From: RGIG1828 sp045592485
GTDB taxonomy: Bacteria; Bacillota; Clostridia; UMGS1810
Length of the DNA stretch: 6,315 bases
Direction: 5' to 3'
Assembly: GCA_045592485.1 (NCBI GenBank)
Contig: JAZNUS010000064.1
Coordinates: forward strand, 1 to 6,315
The position numbers and the translations under genes were made by a program. The notes beneath the pieces were generated by a model. The model saw only the letters and a list, made by a program, of their open reading frames with translations. It was not told where the DNA came from and made no database searches. This document shows, piece after piece, positions 1 through 6,248 of the stretch. Each line of letters begins with the position of its first letter. Positions within the stretch are counted from its first letter, which is position 1.

Positions 1-203
1 TTTCGACTGCTGAAAGACAATCGACTTTATATTAAATCAGAGAAGTAATTTTCTCTGATAAACTCCGCCCTGTTAAAAAGCTAAAACAGGCAGGGCTTAT
101 TAAAGTGCGTCATCTTTTGAGAAACCGACTACAAAAATATGCTATTATTCGCTAATTTCCTCTTGACATATTACCGCCGGACTTTTATAATTGTTATTAA
201 CAT
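1..203 (-). ncRNA. candidate structured RNA or mRNA leader, running off the left edge
   Basis: No protein gene is convincing here, but the minus strand downstream of a consensus promoter is rich in complementary arms. Seen: 3-9 pairs with 18-24 (7 bp, with a G-U pair only in the minus-strand RNA), 36-44 pairs perfectly with 51-59, 67-72 pairs with 91-96 (alternatively 69-74 with 85-90), and 24-29 pairs with 101-106, closing the two middle hairpins into a branched fold. None of these hairpins is followed by a clear T-run on either strand, so they do not look like terminators. The 5' part (about 110-203) has no good partner inside the window and may pair beyond the left edge. It could be a stand-alone small RNA or the leader of a gene to the left. 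I do not recognise a named RNA family. The start is inferred from the promoter. Confidence 0.3.
163..191 (+). promoter_or_regulatory. consensus SigA-type promoter, plus strand
   Basis: TTGACA at 163-168 and TATAAT at 186-191 are separated by 17 bases, a perfect match to the housekeeping consensus. Transcription would start near 198 and run toward the 3' end of the AraC-family gene on the opposite strand. No gene start follows on the plus strand, so the product would be an antisense or short non-coding RNA. Chance occurrence in AT-rich DNA is possible, but both hexamers and the spacer are ideal. Confidence 0.45.
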
Positions 204-209
204 AGTATT

Positions 210-239
210 ATTATAAACCTATCATATATTTTGTGTCAA
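210..239 (-). promoter_or_regulatory. consensus SigA-type promoter, minus strand
   Basis: Read on the minus strand, TTGACA (239-234) and TATAAT (215-210) are 18 bases apart. Transcription would begin near 203 and run left through the hairpin-rich segment. The predicted start lies within a few bases of the start predicted for the opposing plus-strand promoter, so the two cannot easily fire at once. Confidence 0.5.
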
Positions 240-293
240 TTAACAGATAATCTAAACATCAAAAAATCGGGAGTTATTTTTTATACAAAATTT

Positions 294-1061
294 TTATCTT
301 CGTATATCACACGGACTGCAGTTGAAAATTTTTTTAAAAATACGGTTAAAATTACGAATACTGCCAAACCCTGATTCAAAGGCTATCTGACTAATAGGAA
401 GTTCAGTTTGTTCAATCTTTTGCTTTGATGCATATGCCCTCATAGCATTAATTATTTCCGAAAACCCTGGCTTGCCGTCAGTATTCAGAACACGACTCAG
501 ATGCGATGCTGTAACTCCTGCATAAAAAGCCGTTTCCCTTAAACTGATATTTTCTGTATAATGTTCTGATATGTAAACAATAGCTTTGCGGTAAGTGTCA
601 TATTCAAATACATCAACATCTTTAACGAAACAGTTTTTGAAGAAATCTGAAAGAGTGCAGTATAATAGAGCTTTTTTTCTGAAATCATCTTCATGCTCCG
701 CCAGTGTGATTTCTTCAATAATAATTCGGTGAGCCATTGTGAAGTTTGTGAAATCGGGTTCGAAAATCTTTCCGCGTAAAATTTGTCTATATTCAGGAAT
801 ATATTCAGGCGGACAAGCGATGATGAAAATATCACTTTGACAATTTGTGCGATAACTATGGATTTCATATGGCATAACAACAGCAACAGAATCCTTTTTC
901 AGTGTAAATTCATGCTCACCAACCTTGACATCAATGCTTCCGTCTAAAACATAAACGAACTCAATATGGCTATGTACATGAAACGGATAGTATATATCAT
1001 TGGCTCTGATACAACAATAAAAATCGGATATACCACTTTCTCTGCTTATTGAATAAAACAT
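294..1061 (-). CDS. AraC-family transcriptional regulator with N-terminal cupin
   Basis: A 255-residue DNA-binding regulator of the AraC/XylS family, probably a ligand-responsive activator of the divergent transporter and hydrolase-like genes. The N-terminal half is a cupin-type sensor with His28, His30, His32 and Glu34 in the usual HxHxxxE-like cluster and a second His in a PYEIHSY stretch near residue 70. The C-terminal part carries both helix-turn-helix units: about 172-193 (ISLRETAFYAGV onward) and 222-250, with the family signature IAFESGF, FNRIFKK and a final SP. Sensors of this kind commonly bind sugars, but the ligand cannot be read here. An upstream GTG at 1073 is in frame, but I prefer ATG at 1061 because GAGGTG (1066-1071) sits 4 bases before it and nothing comparable precedes the GTG. 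The length is somewhat short for the family but complete. No clear terminator follows its stop. Confidence 0.93.
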   Translation of the reverse strand: MFYSISRESGISDFYCCIRANDIYYPFHVHSHIEFVYVLDGSIDVKVGEHEFTLKKDSVAVVMPYEIHSYRTNCQSDIFIIACPPEYIPEYRQILRGKIFEPDFTNFTMAHRIIIEEITLAEHEDDFRKKALLYCTLSDFFKNCFVKDVDVFEYDTYRKAIVYISEHYTENISLRETAFYAGVTASHLSRVLNTDGKPGFSEIINAMRAYASKQKIEQTELPISQIAFESGFGSIRNFNRIFKKIFNCSPCDIRR

Positions 1062-1065
1062 CCGG

Positions 1066-1071
1066 CACCTC
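1066..1071 (-). promoter_or_regulatory. ribosome binding site deciding the AraC-family start
   Basis: Minus-strand GAGGTG lies 4 bases upstream of ATG at 1061. It overlaps the alternative in-frame GTG (1073), which itself lacks an upstream Shine-Dalgarno sequence, so the ATG is the likelier start. Confidence 0.7.
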
Positions 1072-1093
1072 ACGACATCAATATTTGTCCATA

Positions 1094-1122
1094 ATTATAT
1101 ATCAAATTTCTTGTAAAGTCAA
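1094..1122 (-). promoter_or_regulatory. promoter of the AraC-family gene
   Basis: On the minus strand, TTGACT (1122-1117) and TATAAT (1099-1094) are 17 bases apart. The start would fall near 1087, giving a leader of about 26 bases before the ATG at 1061. Its -35 box abuts the -35 box of the opposing transporter promoter, so one bound regulator could affect both. Confidence 0.65.
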
Positions 1123-1127
1123 TCAAA
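1101..1127 (+). promoter_or_regulatory. possible AraC-type operator: two ATCAAA half-sites
   Basis: ATCAAA occurs at 1101-1106 and again at 1122-1127. The 21-base offset is two helical turns, the arrangement AraC-family proteins often use with direct repeats. The pair spans the two abutting -35 boxes. The match is short and the DNA AT-rich, so this is only a candidate. Confidence 0.25.
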
Positions 1128-1139
1128 AGTGATTATAAT
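1111..1139 (+). promoter_or_regulatory. promoter of the transporter/hydrolase-like operon
   Basis: TTGTAA at 1111-1116 and TATAAT at 1134-1139 are 17 bases apart. The -35 box is imperfect, as expected of an activator-dependent promoter. Transcription would start at about 1145-1147, directly at the ribosome binding site, so the 5' untranslated leader would be only about 12 bases. Confidence 0.65.
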
Positions 1140-1145
1140 ACACTC

Positions 1146-1153
1146 GGAGGTGA
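1146..1153 (+). promoter_or_regulatory. strong ribosome binding site of the transporter gene
   Basis: GGAGGTGA, near full complementarity to the 16S rRNA tail, lies 4 bases before the ATG at 1158. The predicted transcription start is at or next to this site, so the mRNA would begin almost at its Shine-Dalgarno sequence. Confidence 0.75.
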
Positions 1154-1157
1154 GTAA

Positions 1158-2023
1158 ATGGGTTATTTACTAATGCTTATAAACTGCTGCATAGGCGGAT
1201 TTTCGACAATAATGTCAAAATTTTATGTCAAAAGTACTGCTTCATTTAAGTCTTCCAAAACAATATATATTCTTCTGGCGCATCCAATTGCGGCAATATA
1301 TTTTCTTGTTTTGTCAGGCGGTAGTGTTCCCATCAACGCCTCTACATTGTTATATTCAACTGTTTATGCATTTGCTTGCCTTATATCAGTCATAGTATCT
1401 TTGAAAGCCTATGAAAAAACAAATCTCATATATATGACGGTATTTTCAGGCGCAGGTGCAGTCATTATACCTTTGATTGCAGAGTTGATTCAGAAAACGA
1501 ATTTTCATGCAAACATCTACTTTTCCGTTGCAGCCAGACTGATTGCTGTTGGAGTACCTTTGTTTTTTTCTCAATCCGTTGAAAAAAAAGGACTTAAAAT
1601 TTGTGTTGCAATGTTTTTCTCGTCTGGCGTTTCAGGAATTATTCCGAAACTCTATCTCAAAGCAGCGCAGTGACAACCAACGAGAGCTTTTGTTTCTGGA
1701 CAAATGTAATTATTTTGCCGATTGTTTTTTTGATAATTATATTATCAAATGATCGTACGATAATTTTTGATGATATGAAAAAAATGAAGCTAAAACATTA
1801 CGCACCAATTTTCTTTTGTACGGCAATAAGCAATGTTTCGAGCCTGATTATGCTTTATGTACTGACATTGGTTGAGGCAACGGTGAGAGCTGTTTTTGTT
1901 TCTTCTGTAGGAATGATTGTCACAACTTTTGTATCAGTATTTATATTTAAGGAAAAATTTCGCTTTCAACAATTAATAAGTATTATTTTTTCTATTGCAT
2001 CAATAGTACTTAATATGTTATAA
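1158..2023 (+). pseudogene. DMT-superfamily (EamA-like) transporter, interrupted by a frameshift near 1665
   Basis: The two halves together make a membrane carrier of about 288 residues with ten hydrophobic helices, the usual size and topology of EamA-type drug/metabolite transporters, a group that includes sugar carriers as well as exporters. The first frame (1158-1673) gives six helices and stops at TGA 1671-1673. The second half continues in another frame, open across about 1661-2023, and gives four more helices with the typical FKEKF stretch before the last one. The change of frame fits loss of one base (or gain of two) at about 1655-1671; restoring one base inside GCAGCGCAG would read smoothly through TTNES. 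The second half has no good start or ribosome binding site of its own. It begins at a strong ribosome binding site, lies 31 bases before the next gene and probably shares its mRNA. The cargo is unknown; a sugar or glycoside fits the context. Either a real inactivation or a sequence error. Confidence 0.85.
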
Positions 2024-2054
2024 TTAACAAAACTTATTCCAAGGAGAATTTAAA

Positions 2055-4694
2055 ATGAGCATTTTTGAAGCAGGTCAAAAAATTATATTAGAAAATTTTT
2101 ATGTTAAAATTGTTATTTCTGAAGAAGATGCATCAGTTTTGTCGATTATTGACAAAACAAAGAATGCAGAGATTAAAAGTGAAGATACAAAGTTTTTTCA
2201 CTTCATAGATGGAGATAAAGAAACAAAAATTGCTCCCACTGCCATGTTTTTGGTTGGTAATATTCTGACAATCAGAACTCCTGCGGGAAATTTCTTTGTT
2301 GAAGTGTCTGAATGTGACAATTACTTCACTTTTGAAGTAACATCTCCCCTACCCACAACTGCATATAAGCTTGTTATGGCACATGCAAAATATGAATATG
2401 ATTTTAACGACAAAAACAACATTGGCGCCTGCGGCATATCTCTATCCTATCCGGCTAATCCTTGCTTTTTTCCTGATTGCAAATCAAAAGAAACAAAGGC
2501 AGAAGTGCTGTGCGGCATGGATAATACCAAAGCTAAGTATGCGTTAATTGTTGCACCAATTAATAAAATCAAGGGTATAATTAAGAGTGCATGTGTAACA
2601 ATTGATAAAGAAAACGGTTTTTATACCCGTCTTGGCGGTGCATGGGGACAAGATGCTGAAATTAACACTCAGAATTGCATCATAGAAGAAAACTCCGAAA
2701 TGGACTATCTTCGCAGAAATATGGATTTTTATAAGAAGCTTAATGTTAATCAAATTGATTTCCATAAGGCATTTGGAAATTTCTGTCAGGGAGATTTTAC
2801 ATATGTTCATTATAAAAACGGCGAAGATTTCAAAAATAATGTTGTTAAATTACTCGAAGAGAATGATATGATTGCAGGGCTTCACACCTACTCTCATTAC
2901 ATAGACTATAATTCCGAAGTGATTATGTCTGTTCCTAAATGGCAAAATCAGATCAGCGTTCTTGGTACATACACGCTCTCTGAGGATATTGATGAAAACT
3001 CAATGTTTTTGCCAACAAATGAATCCACAGCCGACATATCAGATGATTTTACATTTTTTTCACGAAACACCGAGTACATTTTGATTGGCGATGAAATTAT
3101 TGAATTTACCAACGCACCTGACGGATTTAGAGTCAGGAGGCGGGCATGCTGTGGCACAATAGCGGCAAAGCACAGAAAAGGTGAACAAATTTCACATCTT
3201 GACGGTTACTATCAGGGTTTTTGCCCAAAGCTTGGTTCTGAACTGTTTTTCCATATTGCACGAGAAACCGCAAAAGCCTACAATGAAGGCGGCTATTCTT
3301 GCATTTATCTCGATGCACTCGATGGCATTTCGAAGCACACCGATGACAAAAGCGAAGCATTTTATTATATGGCTGCATTTGTGTGTGAAATTCTTAAATA
3401 TTGTGAAAAAGAACCACTTTTGGAATATTCAATGTTTACACCGATTCTATGGAATGCCAGAGGAAGAATCGGAGCGTATGACACTTGTTATCAGGGATAT
3501 AAGACCTGGATTTTGGAGCATGCTGAAAACAATCAGATGCATATTGACAGATACTCATCTCCCACCATGGGCTGGTATGACTTTTATCCGGTTGATGAAG
3601 AATCGAAAAATGTCACCAAAAAATACGAACACACAGATGATGTTGATATGATTGGTGCAATTGTTCTTGCAAATAATTTCAGCATGGTATATAACGACCT
3701 TAAATATGAAACTTATCAGAATACTCCTGCGCTCAGACGAAACCTTGAGATTTTTTCAAAATATGATTCTTTGAGAAAATCCAAGTATTTCTCCGACGAA
3801 ATTCTTGAACAAGTTATAAAAGGCAGCTATGAATATAAATTAATTGAATCAAGGGACAACAACTATAAATTTATAGAAAGAAAATACCAGTCAAAGAAGT
3901 ATTTTGATTTTTTGGATTCAAAAAGAGCATGCGAAAAATTCACAAACCCTTTCAAAACTCAAATTCCTTTTGCCAGAATTGAGGGAATGATGTCTTCATC
4001 CGGAAAAGATTCTTTGCTTCTGGTTAAAAAGAAAGACTTTAAGAACTTGGGTAAATCACCAATCGAAATAGTTTTTGATAAACCCATCAATATAAACGAT
4101 AAACGAGGCTTCACACTGACCGTTAAAGGTAACGGCAAAAAAGGCGGTGTAATTGCAATAACATTAAAATGTGCATCACACAGAGGCGTCCTTCGTTATT
4201 ATATTGACACTGATTTTGTCGGTTCACGCAGTTTTCTCCTTGTCGAAACTGACAATGGTGACCGTCTTGATTTACCTTTTGATAATATCAAACTAAATCC
4301 GGATCGTCCAAGCCTTTACAGTATTGGCAGAGATCCGTTTCACTATAACACTCTTAATCAGATTACAATTGAAACAGATGGCAATGTTGAAGGAGTTGAA
4401 TTATCCGATTTAAAAGCATGTCCACATTTTGAGGAAACAATTTCTAATCCGACAATTACTATTGGAGAAACCAAAATTACATTTGACTGCAATCTGATGA
4501 GCGGCGAATATATTGAGTATGACGGAAAAAATGCCAAACTGTATGATTATCTTGGAAATGAAACTATGGTTCCCTTTGACGGAAGTATTAAAATCCCCAA
4601 AGGTGATTTCACAGCTCAGATTTCGGCACAAACCAACAAAAAAATTGCTTTGAATGCTAAGGTTACTTTTGGTTACACAGGCAAAACATTATAA
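2055..4694 (+). CDS. large cytoplasmic glycoside-hydrolase-like protein of unassigned family
   Basis: An 879-residue protein with no signal peptide or membrane helix, so it acts in the cytoplasm. I do not recognise its family. Residues 1-200 look like a beta-rich N-terminal domain. About 220-600 reads like a (beta/alpha)8-barrel enzyme: strand-like segments ending in acidic or aromatic residues include IDFH (234-237), QGDF (245-248), GLHTYSH (275-281), YLDALDG (418-424, Asp420 and Asp423) and EYSMF (457-461). Asp420/Asp423 and Glu457 are the best catalytic candidates. Inserted at about 330-380 is a small beta module (ILIGDEIIEF, then GT at 367-368, His373 and Gly376) resembling a motif common in phage tail proteins. 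From about 635 come two beta-sandwich-like regions, the last (from 798) with a SGEYIEYDG and DYLGNE pattern. AAGGAG at 2041-2046 sets the start. Its position after the transporter and opposite an AraC-family gene suggests carbohydrate use; substrate and activity are inference. Confidence 0.8.
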   Translation: MSIFEAGQKIILENFYVKIVISEEDASVLSIIDKTKNAEIKSEDTKFFHFIDGDKETKIAPTAMFLVGNILTIRTPAGNFFVEVSECDNYFTFEVTSPLPTTAYKLVMAHAKYEYDFNDKNNIGACGISLSYPANPCFFPDCKSKETKAEVLCGMDNTKAKYALIVAPINKIKGIIKSACVTIDKENGFYTRLGGAWGQDAEINTQNCIIEENSEMDYLRRNMDFYKKLNVNQIDFHKAFGNFCQGDFTYVHYKNGEDFKNNVVKLLEENDMIAGLHTYSHYIDYNSEVIMSVPKWQNQISVLGTYTLSEDIDENSMFLPTNESTADISDDFTFFSRNTEYILIGDEIIEFTNAPDGFRVRRRACCGTIAAKHRKGEQISHLDGYYQGFCPKLGSELFFHIARETAKAYNEGGYSCIYLDALDGISKHTDDKSEAFYYMAAFVCEILKYCEKEPLLEYSMFTPILWNARGRIGAYDTCYQGYKTWILEHAENNQMHIDRYSSPTMGWYDFYPVDEESKNVTKKYEHTDDVDMIGAIVLANNFSMVYNDLKYETYQNTPALRRNLEIFSKYDSLRKSKYFSDEILEQVIKGSYEYKLIESRDNNYKFIERKYQSKKYFDFLDSKRACEKFTNPFKTQIPFARIEGMMSSSGKDSLLLVKKKDFKNLGKSPIEIVFDKPININDKRGFTLTVKGNGKKGGVIAITLKCASHRGVLRYYIDTDFVGSRSFLLVETDNGDRLDLPFDNIKLNPDRPSLYSIGRDPFHYNTLNQITIETDGNVEGVELSDLKACPHFEETISNPTITIGETKITFDCNLMSGEYIEYDGKNAKLYDYLGNETMVPFDGSIKIPKGDFTAQISAQTNKKIALNAKVTFGYTGKTL

Positions 4695-4707
4695 AAAATT
4701 ATTAATC

Positions 4708-4743
4708 AAAAAATCTGTCCCAAAATTGAGGGACAGATTTTTT
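4708..4743 (+). terminator. terminator of the transporter/hydrolase-like operon
   Basis: A perfect 14-bp inverted repeat (4708-4721 with 4730-4743) closes an 8-base loop; its GC core TCTGTCCC/GGGACAGA is followed by six T. The A-run on the left arm makes it usable from the minus strand as well. Confidence 0.92.
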
Positions 4744-4760
4744 AAAGTTGAAAATCATAG

Positions 4761-4790
4761 AAAAAAACCATACAACATAGTGTATGGTTT
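4761..4790 (-). terminator. terminator of the tRNA-Met gene
   Basis: A 10-bp perfect stem (4790-4781 with 4774-4765 on the minus strand) has a 6-base loop and ends in a run of seven T (4767-4761). It begins 4 bases after the mature tRNA end, so the transcript appears to carry only this tRNA. Confidence 0.9.
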
Positions 4791-4794
4791 GAAG

Positions 4795-4868
4795 TAGCGG
4801 CAGACGGATTTGAACCATCGACACTGCGGGTATGAACCGCATGCTCTAGCCAACTGAGCTATGCCGCC
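4795..4868 (-). tRNA. tRNA-Met (CAT), elongator type
   Basis: A full cloverleaf of 74 bases folds on the minus strand: acceptor GGCGGCA/TGCCGCT with a G1-U72 wobble, D arm GCTC/GAGC, anticodon stem TGCGG/CCGCA around loop TTCATAC, a 5-base variable loop, and T arm GATGG/CCGTC with one G-U pair. The anticodon is CAT. It is not an initiator: the first pair is G-U rather than the C1/A72 mismatch, and the anticodon stem lacks three consecutive G-C pairs ending in GGG/CCC. The G1-U72 acceptor and TTCATAC loop match the Bacillus elongator tRNA-Met pattern, which argues against an Ile2 (lysidine) tRNA. CCA is not encoded (CTT follows the discriminator A), so it must be added enzymatically. Confidence 0.96.
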
Positions 4869-4904
4869 AGATATTAATAAGTGTGCTCATCAGCAACAGG
4901 TAAT

Positions 4905-4933
4905 ATAATACCATAACTTTAAAATTTTGTCAA
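4905..4933 (-). promoter_or_regulatory. promoter of the tRNA-Met gene
   Basis: On the minus strand, TTGACA (4933-4928) and TATTAT (4910-4905) are 17 bases apart, with A/T tracts upstream like an UP element. Transcription would start near 4898, about 30 bases before the mature 5' end at 4868, leaving a leader for RNase P to remove. Confidence 0.8.
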
Positions 4934-4979
4934 TACTTTTTTTGAAAAATTTTATTTTTTATTTTTAAAGGTTTATTAC

Positions 4980-5007
4980 TTGTTTTTTTGCAAATTTATG
5001 ATATAAT
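4980..5007 (+). promoter_or_regulatory. extended -10 promoter of rodA
   Basis: TATAAT at 5002-5007 is preceded by TG at 4999-5000, forming an extended -10 element. The -35 match is weak (TTGTTT at 4980-4985, 16-base spacer), which the TG motif would compensate. Transcription would start near 5014, about 40 bases before the rodA ATG. It is divergent from the tRNA promoter across an A/T-tract spacer. Confidence 0.7.
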
Positions 5008-5041
5008 TAATAGGATAAATGAATTAACAATCATTTGATAC

Positions 5042-5046
5042 AGGAG
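5042..5046 (+). promoter_or_regulatory. ribosome binding site deciding the rodA start
   Basis: AGGAG lies 6 bases before the ATG at 5053. The upstream in-frame TTG at 5035 has no such site, and the ribosome binding site falls inside that longer reading, so 5053 is preferred. Confidence 0.85.
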
Positions 5047-5052
5047 AATTTT

Positions 5053-6174
5053 ATGAGCAGAAACAAATTAATTGATTTTAAAAAATTTGATACGGTCCTG
5101 TTTGCATTAACACTTTCTTGTGTTTTGTTTGGGATTTTTGCAATCAGCAGTGCCGTTGCGTCATATGACAACAGTACAAGCTTTGTAATAATTCAGTCTG
5201 TTGCAGCTTTGGTTGGAATCATAATGATGTTTTTGATTACTGTGATTAATTACGATATTTTCGGAAAGATGACAAAGGCAATTTACATAATTTGTATATT
5301 GTTTCTTATTGCAGTTTTGGTTTTTGGTACCGGCCTTGAGGATACCGGAAGTAAAAGCTGGATTAGGTTCGGACCAATAGGCATTCAGCCATCGGAAATA
5401 GTCAAAATCGGATTTATAATTACATTTTCGAAGTTGTGTGCCGACTATGGAGAAAACCTCAACAAATCAAAAAATGTTTTAAAACTTCTGCTGCACGCAG
5501 GTGTTCTGCTTGCACTTATAATGCTTCAGCCTGATTTTGGAACAACAATGGTTTTCGTTGTTATTATGTGCGGCATTCTTTTCTGCGCCGGAATTTCATA
5601 TAAATATATCCTTGGAACAGCTGCCTGTCTCACCGTGGCAATTCCCCTGGTGTGGAACTTCTTTCTGCAGGAATATCAGAAAAACAGAATCCGTGTTCTT
5701 CTTGATCCTGAGTCTGATCCTCTTAATGCAGGTTATCATGTTATGCAGTCTAAAATAGCTCTTGGCTCAGGCGGAATTGTCGGAAAAGGAATTGAACAAG
5801 GCACTCAAACACAACTTGGTTATCTTCCTGCAAAACATACTGACTTTATTTATTCGGTTATTGGCGAAGAAATGGGATTCATAGGCTGTCTTATTGTTGC
5901 AGTTCTGCTGTTTTTATTGGTGCTCAGATGCTTTTATATTGCACGCTATGCAAACAACAACTTCGGATCATACATTTGTATCGGGGTTGGTTGTATGATT
6001 CTTGCTCATACTTTTGAAAACATAGGCATGTGCATGGGTGTTATGCCGGTTACTGGTATTCCCCTACCCTTTTTCAGCTATGGCGGTTCTTCGGTTTTAA
6101 CAAATTTAATGGCTGTAGGTCTGGTGCTGAGTGTTTCCTTAAGGCGAAACAGTATTTATTCTGATGATGATTAA
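5053..6174 (+). CDS. rodA: RodA, SEDS-family peptidoglycan glycosyltransferase
   Basis: A 373-residue polytopic membrane protein of the SEDS family. RodA polymerises lipid II into glycan strands during side-wall growth, working with a class B penicillin-binding protein. Hydrophobic helices alternate with short loops along the whole length. Family landmarks are WIRFGPIGIQPSE (from Trp103), the QPDFGT segment, GYHVMQSKIALGSGG, KHTDF with Asp264 at the position of the essential Asp of characterised RodA proteins, and PVTGIPLPFFSYGGSS (332-347). The GTQTQLGYLPAKHTDF wording and the ENIGM stretch fit RodA better than FtsW or the sporulation protein SpoVE, though SEDS paralogues are hard to separate without a tree. 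It stands alone, with its own promoter and terminator and no mre genes or penicillin-binding protein beside it, so the partner is encoded elsewhere. The protein looks complete. Confidence 0.92.
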   Translation: MSRNKLIDFKKFDTVLFALTLSCVLFGIFAISSAVASYDNSTSFVIIQSVAALVGIIMMFLITVINYDIFGKMTKAIYIICILFLIAVLVFGTGLEDTGSKSWIRFGPIGIQPSEIVKIGFIITFSKLCADYGENLNKSKNVLKLLLHAGVLLALIMLQPDFGTTMVFVVIMCGILFCAGISYKYILGTAACLTVAIPLVWNFFLQEYQKNRIRVLLDPESDPLNAGYHVMQSKIALGSGGIVGKGIEQGTQTQLGYLPAKHTDFIYSVIGEEMGFIGCLIVAVLLFLLVLRCFYIARYANNNFGSYICIGVGCMILAHTFENIGMCMGVMPVTGIPLPFFSYGGSSVLTNLMAVGLVLSVSLRRNSIYSDDD

Positions 6175-6201
6175 ATCAGTAATTACTTTATAATCAAAAA
6201 T

Positions 6202-6248
6202 AAAAGCAATAGTTTGAAACAAACAATGTTCAAATTATTGCTTTTTTT
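6202..6248 (+). terminator. terminator of rodA
   Basis: A 17-bp stem (6202-6218 with 6229-6245, one G-U pair) with a 10-base loop ends in a run of seven T. It begins 27 bases after the rodA stop. A T-rich tract follows on the minus strand too, so it may also end transcripts arriving from the right. Confidence 0.9.

Noticed and set aside
1..48. Short plus-strand open frame ending at TAA 46-48 (FRLLKDNRLYIKSEK), possibly the C-terminus of a gene entering from the left
   Set aside because: Only 15 codons are visible, the stop lies inside a hairpin with no terminator T-run, and the segment is better explained as part of the minus-strand structured RNA. Sequence to the left would decide.
4..130. 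CGACT repeated at 4, 22 and 126
   Set aside because: Five bases at irregular spacing (18 and 104). The first two copies are parts of one hairpin, and there is no array or longer shared unit.
1062..1073. Longer AraC-family protein starting at GTG 1073
   Set aside because: The GTG overlaps the Shine-Dalgarno sequence that serves ATG 1061 and has none of its own.
1583..1589. A_AAA_AAA heptamer in the transporter frame, a possible -1 ribosomal slippage site that could join the two halves
   Set aside because: A -1 shift here meets TAA at 1595-1597 at once, so it cannot reach the second half. No slippery heptamer occurs nearer to the stop at 1671.
1661..2023. Second half of the transporter as an independent four-helix (small multidrug resistance-like) gene
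   Set aside because: It has no ATG with a ribosome binding site near 1661, and its helices match the C-terminal half of a ten-helix carrier in phase with the first half.
3181..3651. 156-codon open frame on plus inside the 879-residue gene
   Set aside because: It lies in another frame wholly within a clearly coding region, lacks a ribosome binding site and has no recognisable domain.
4934..4979. A/T-tract spacer between the tRNA-Met and rodA promoters as a replication origin or attachment site
   Set aside because: No DnaA boxes, repeats or target duplications are visible; it is simply the divergent promoter spacer with UP-like tracts.
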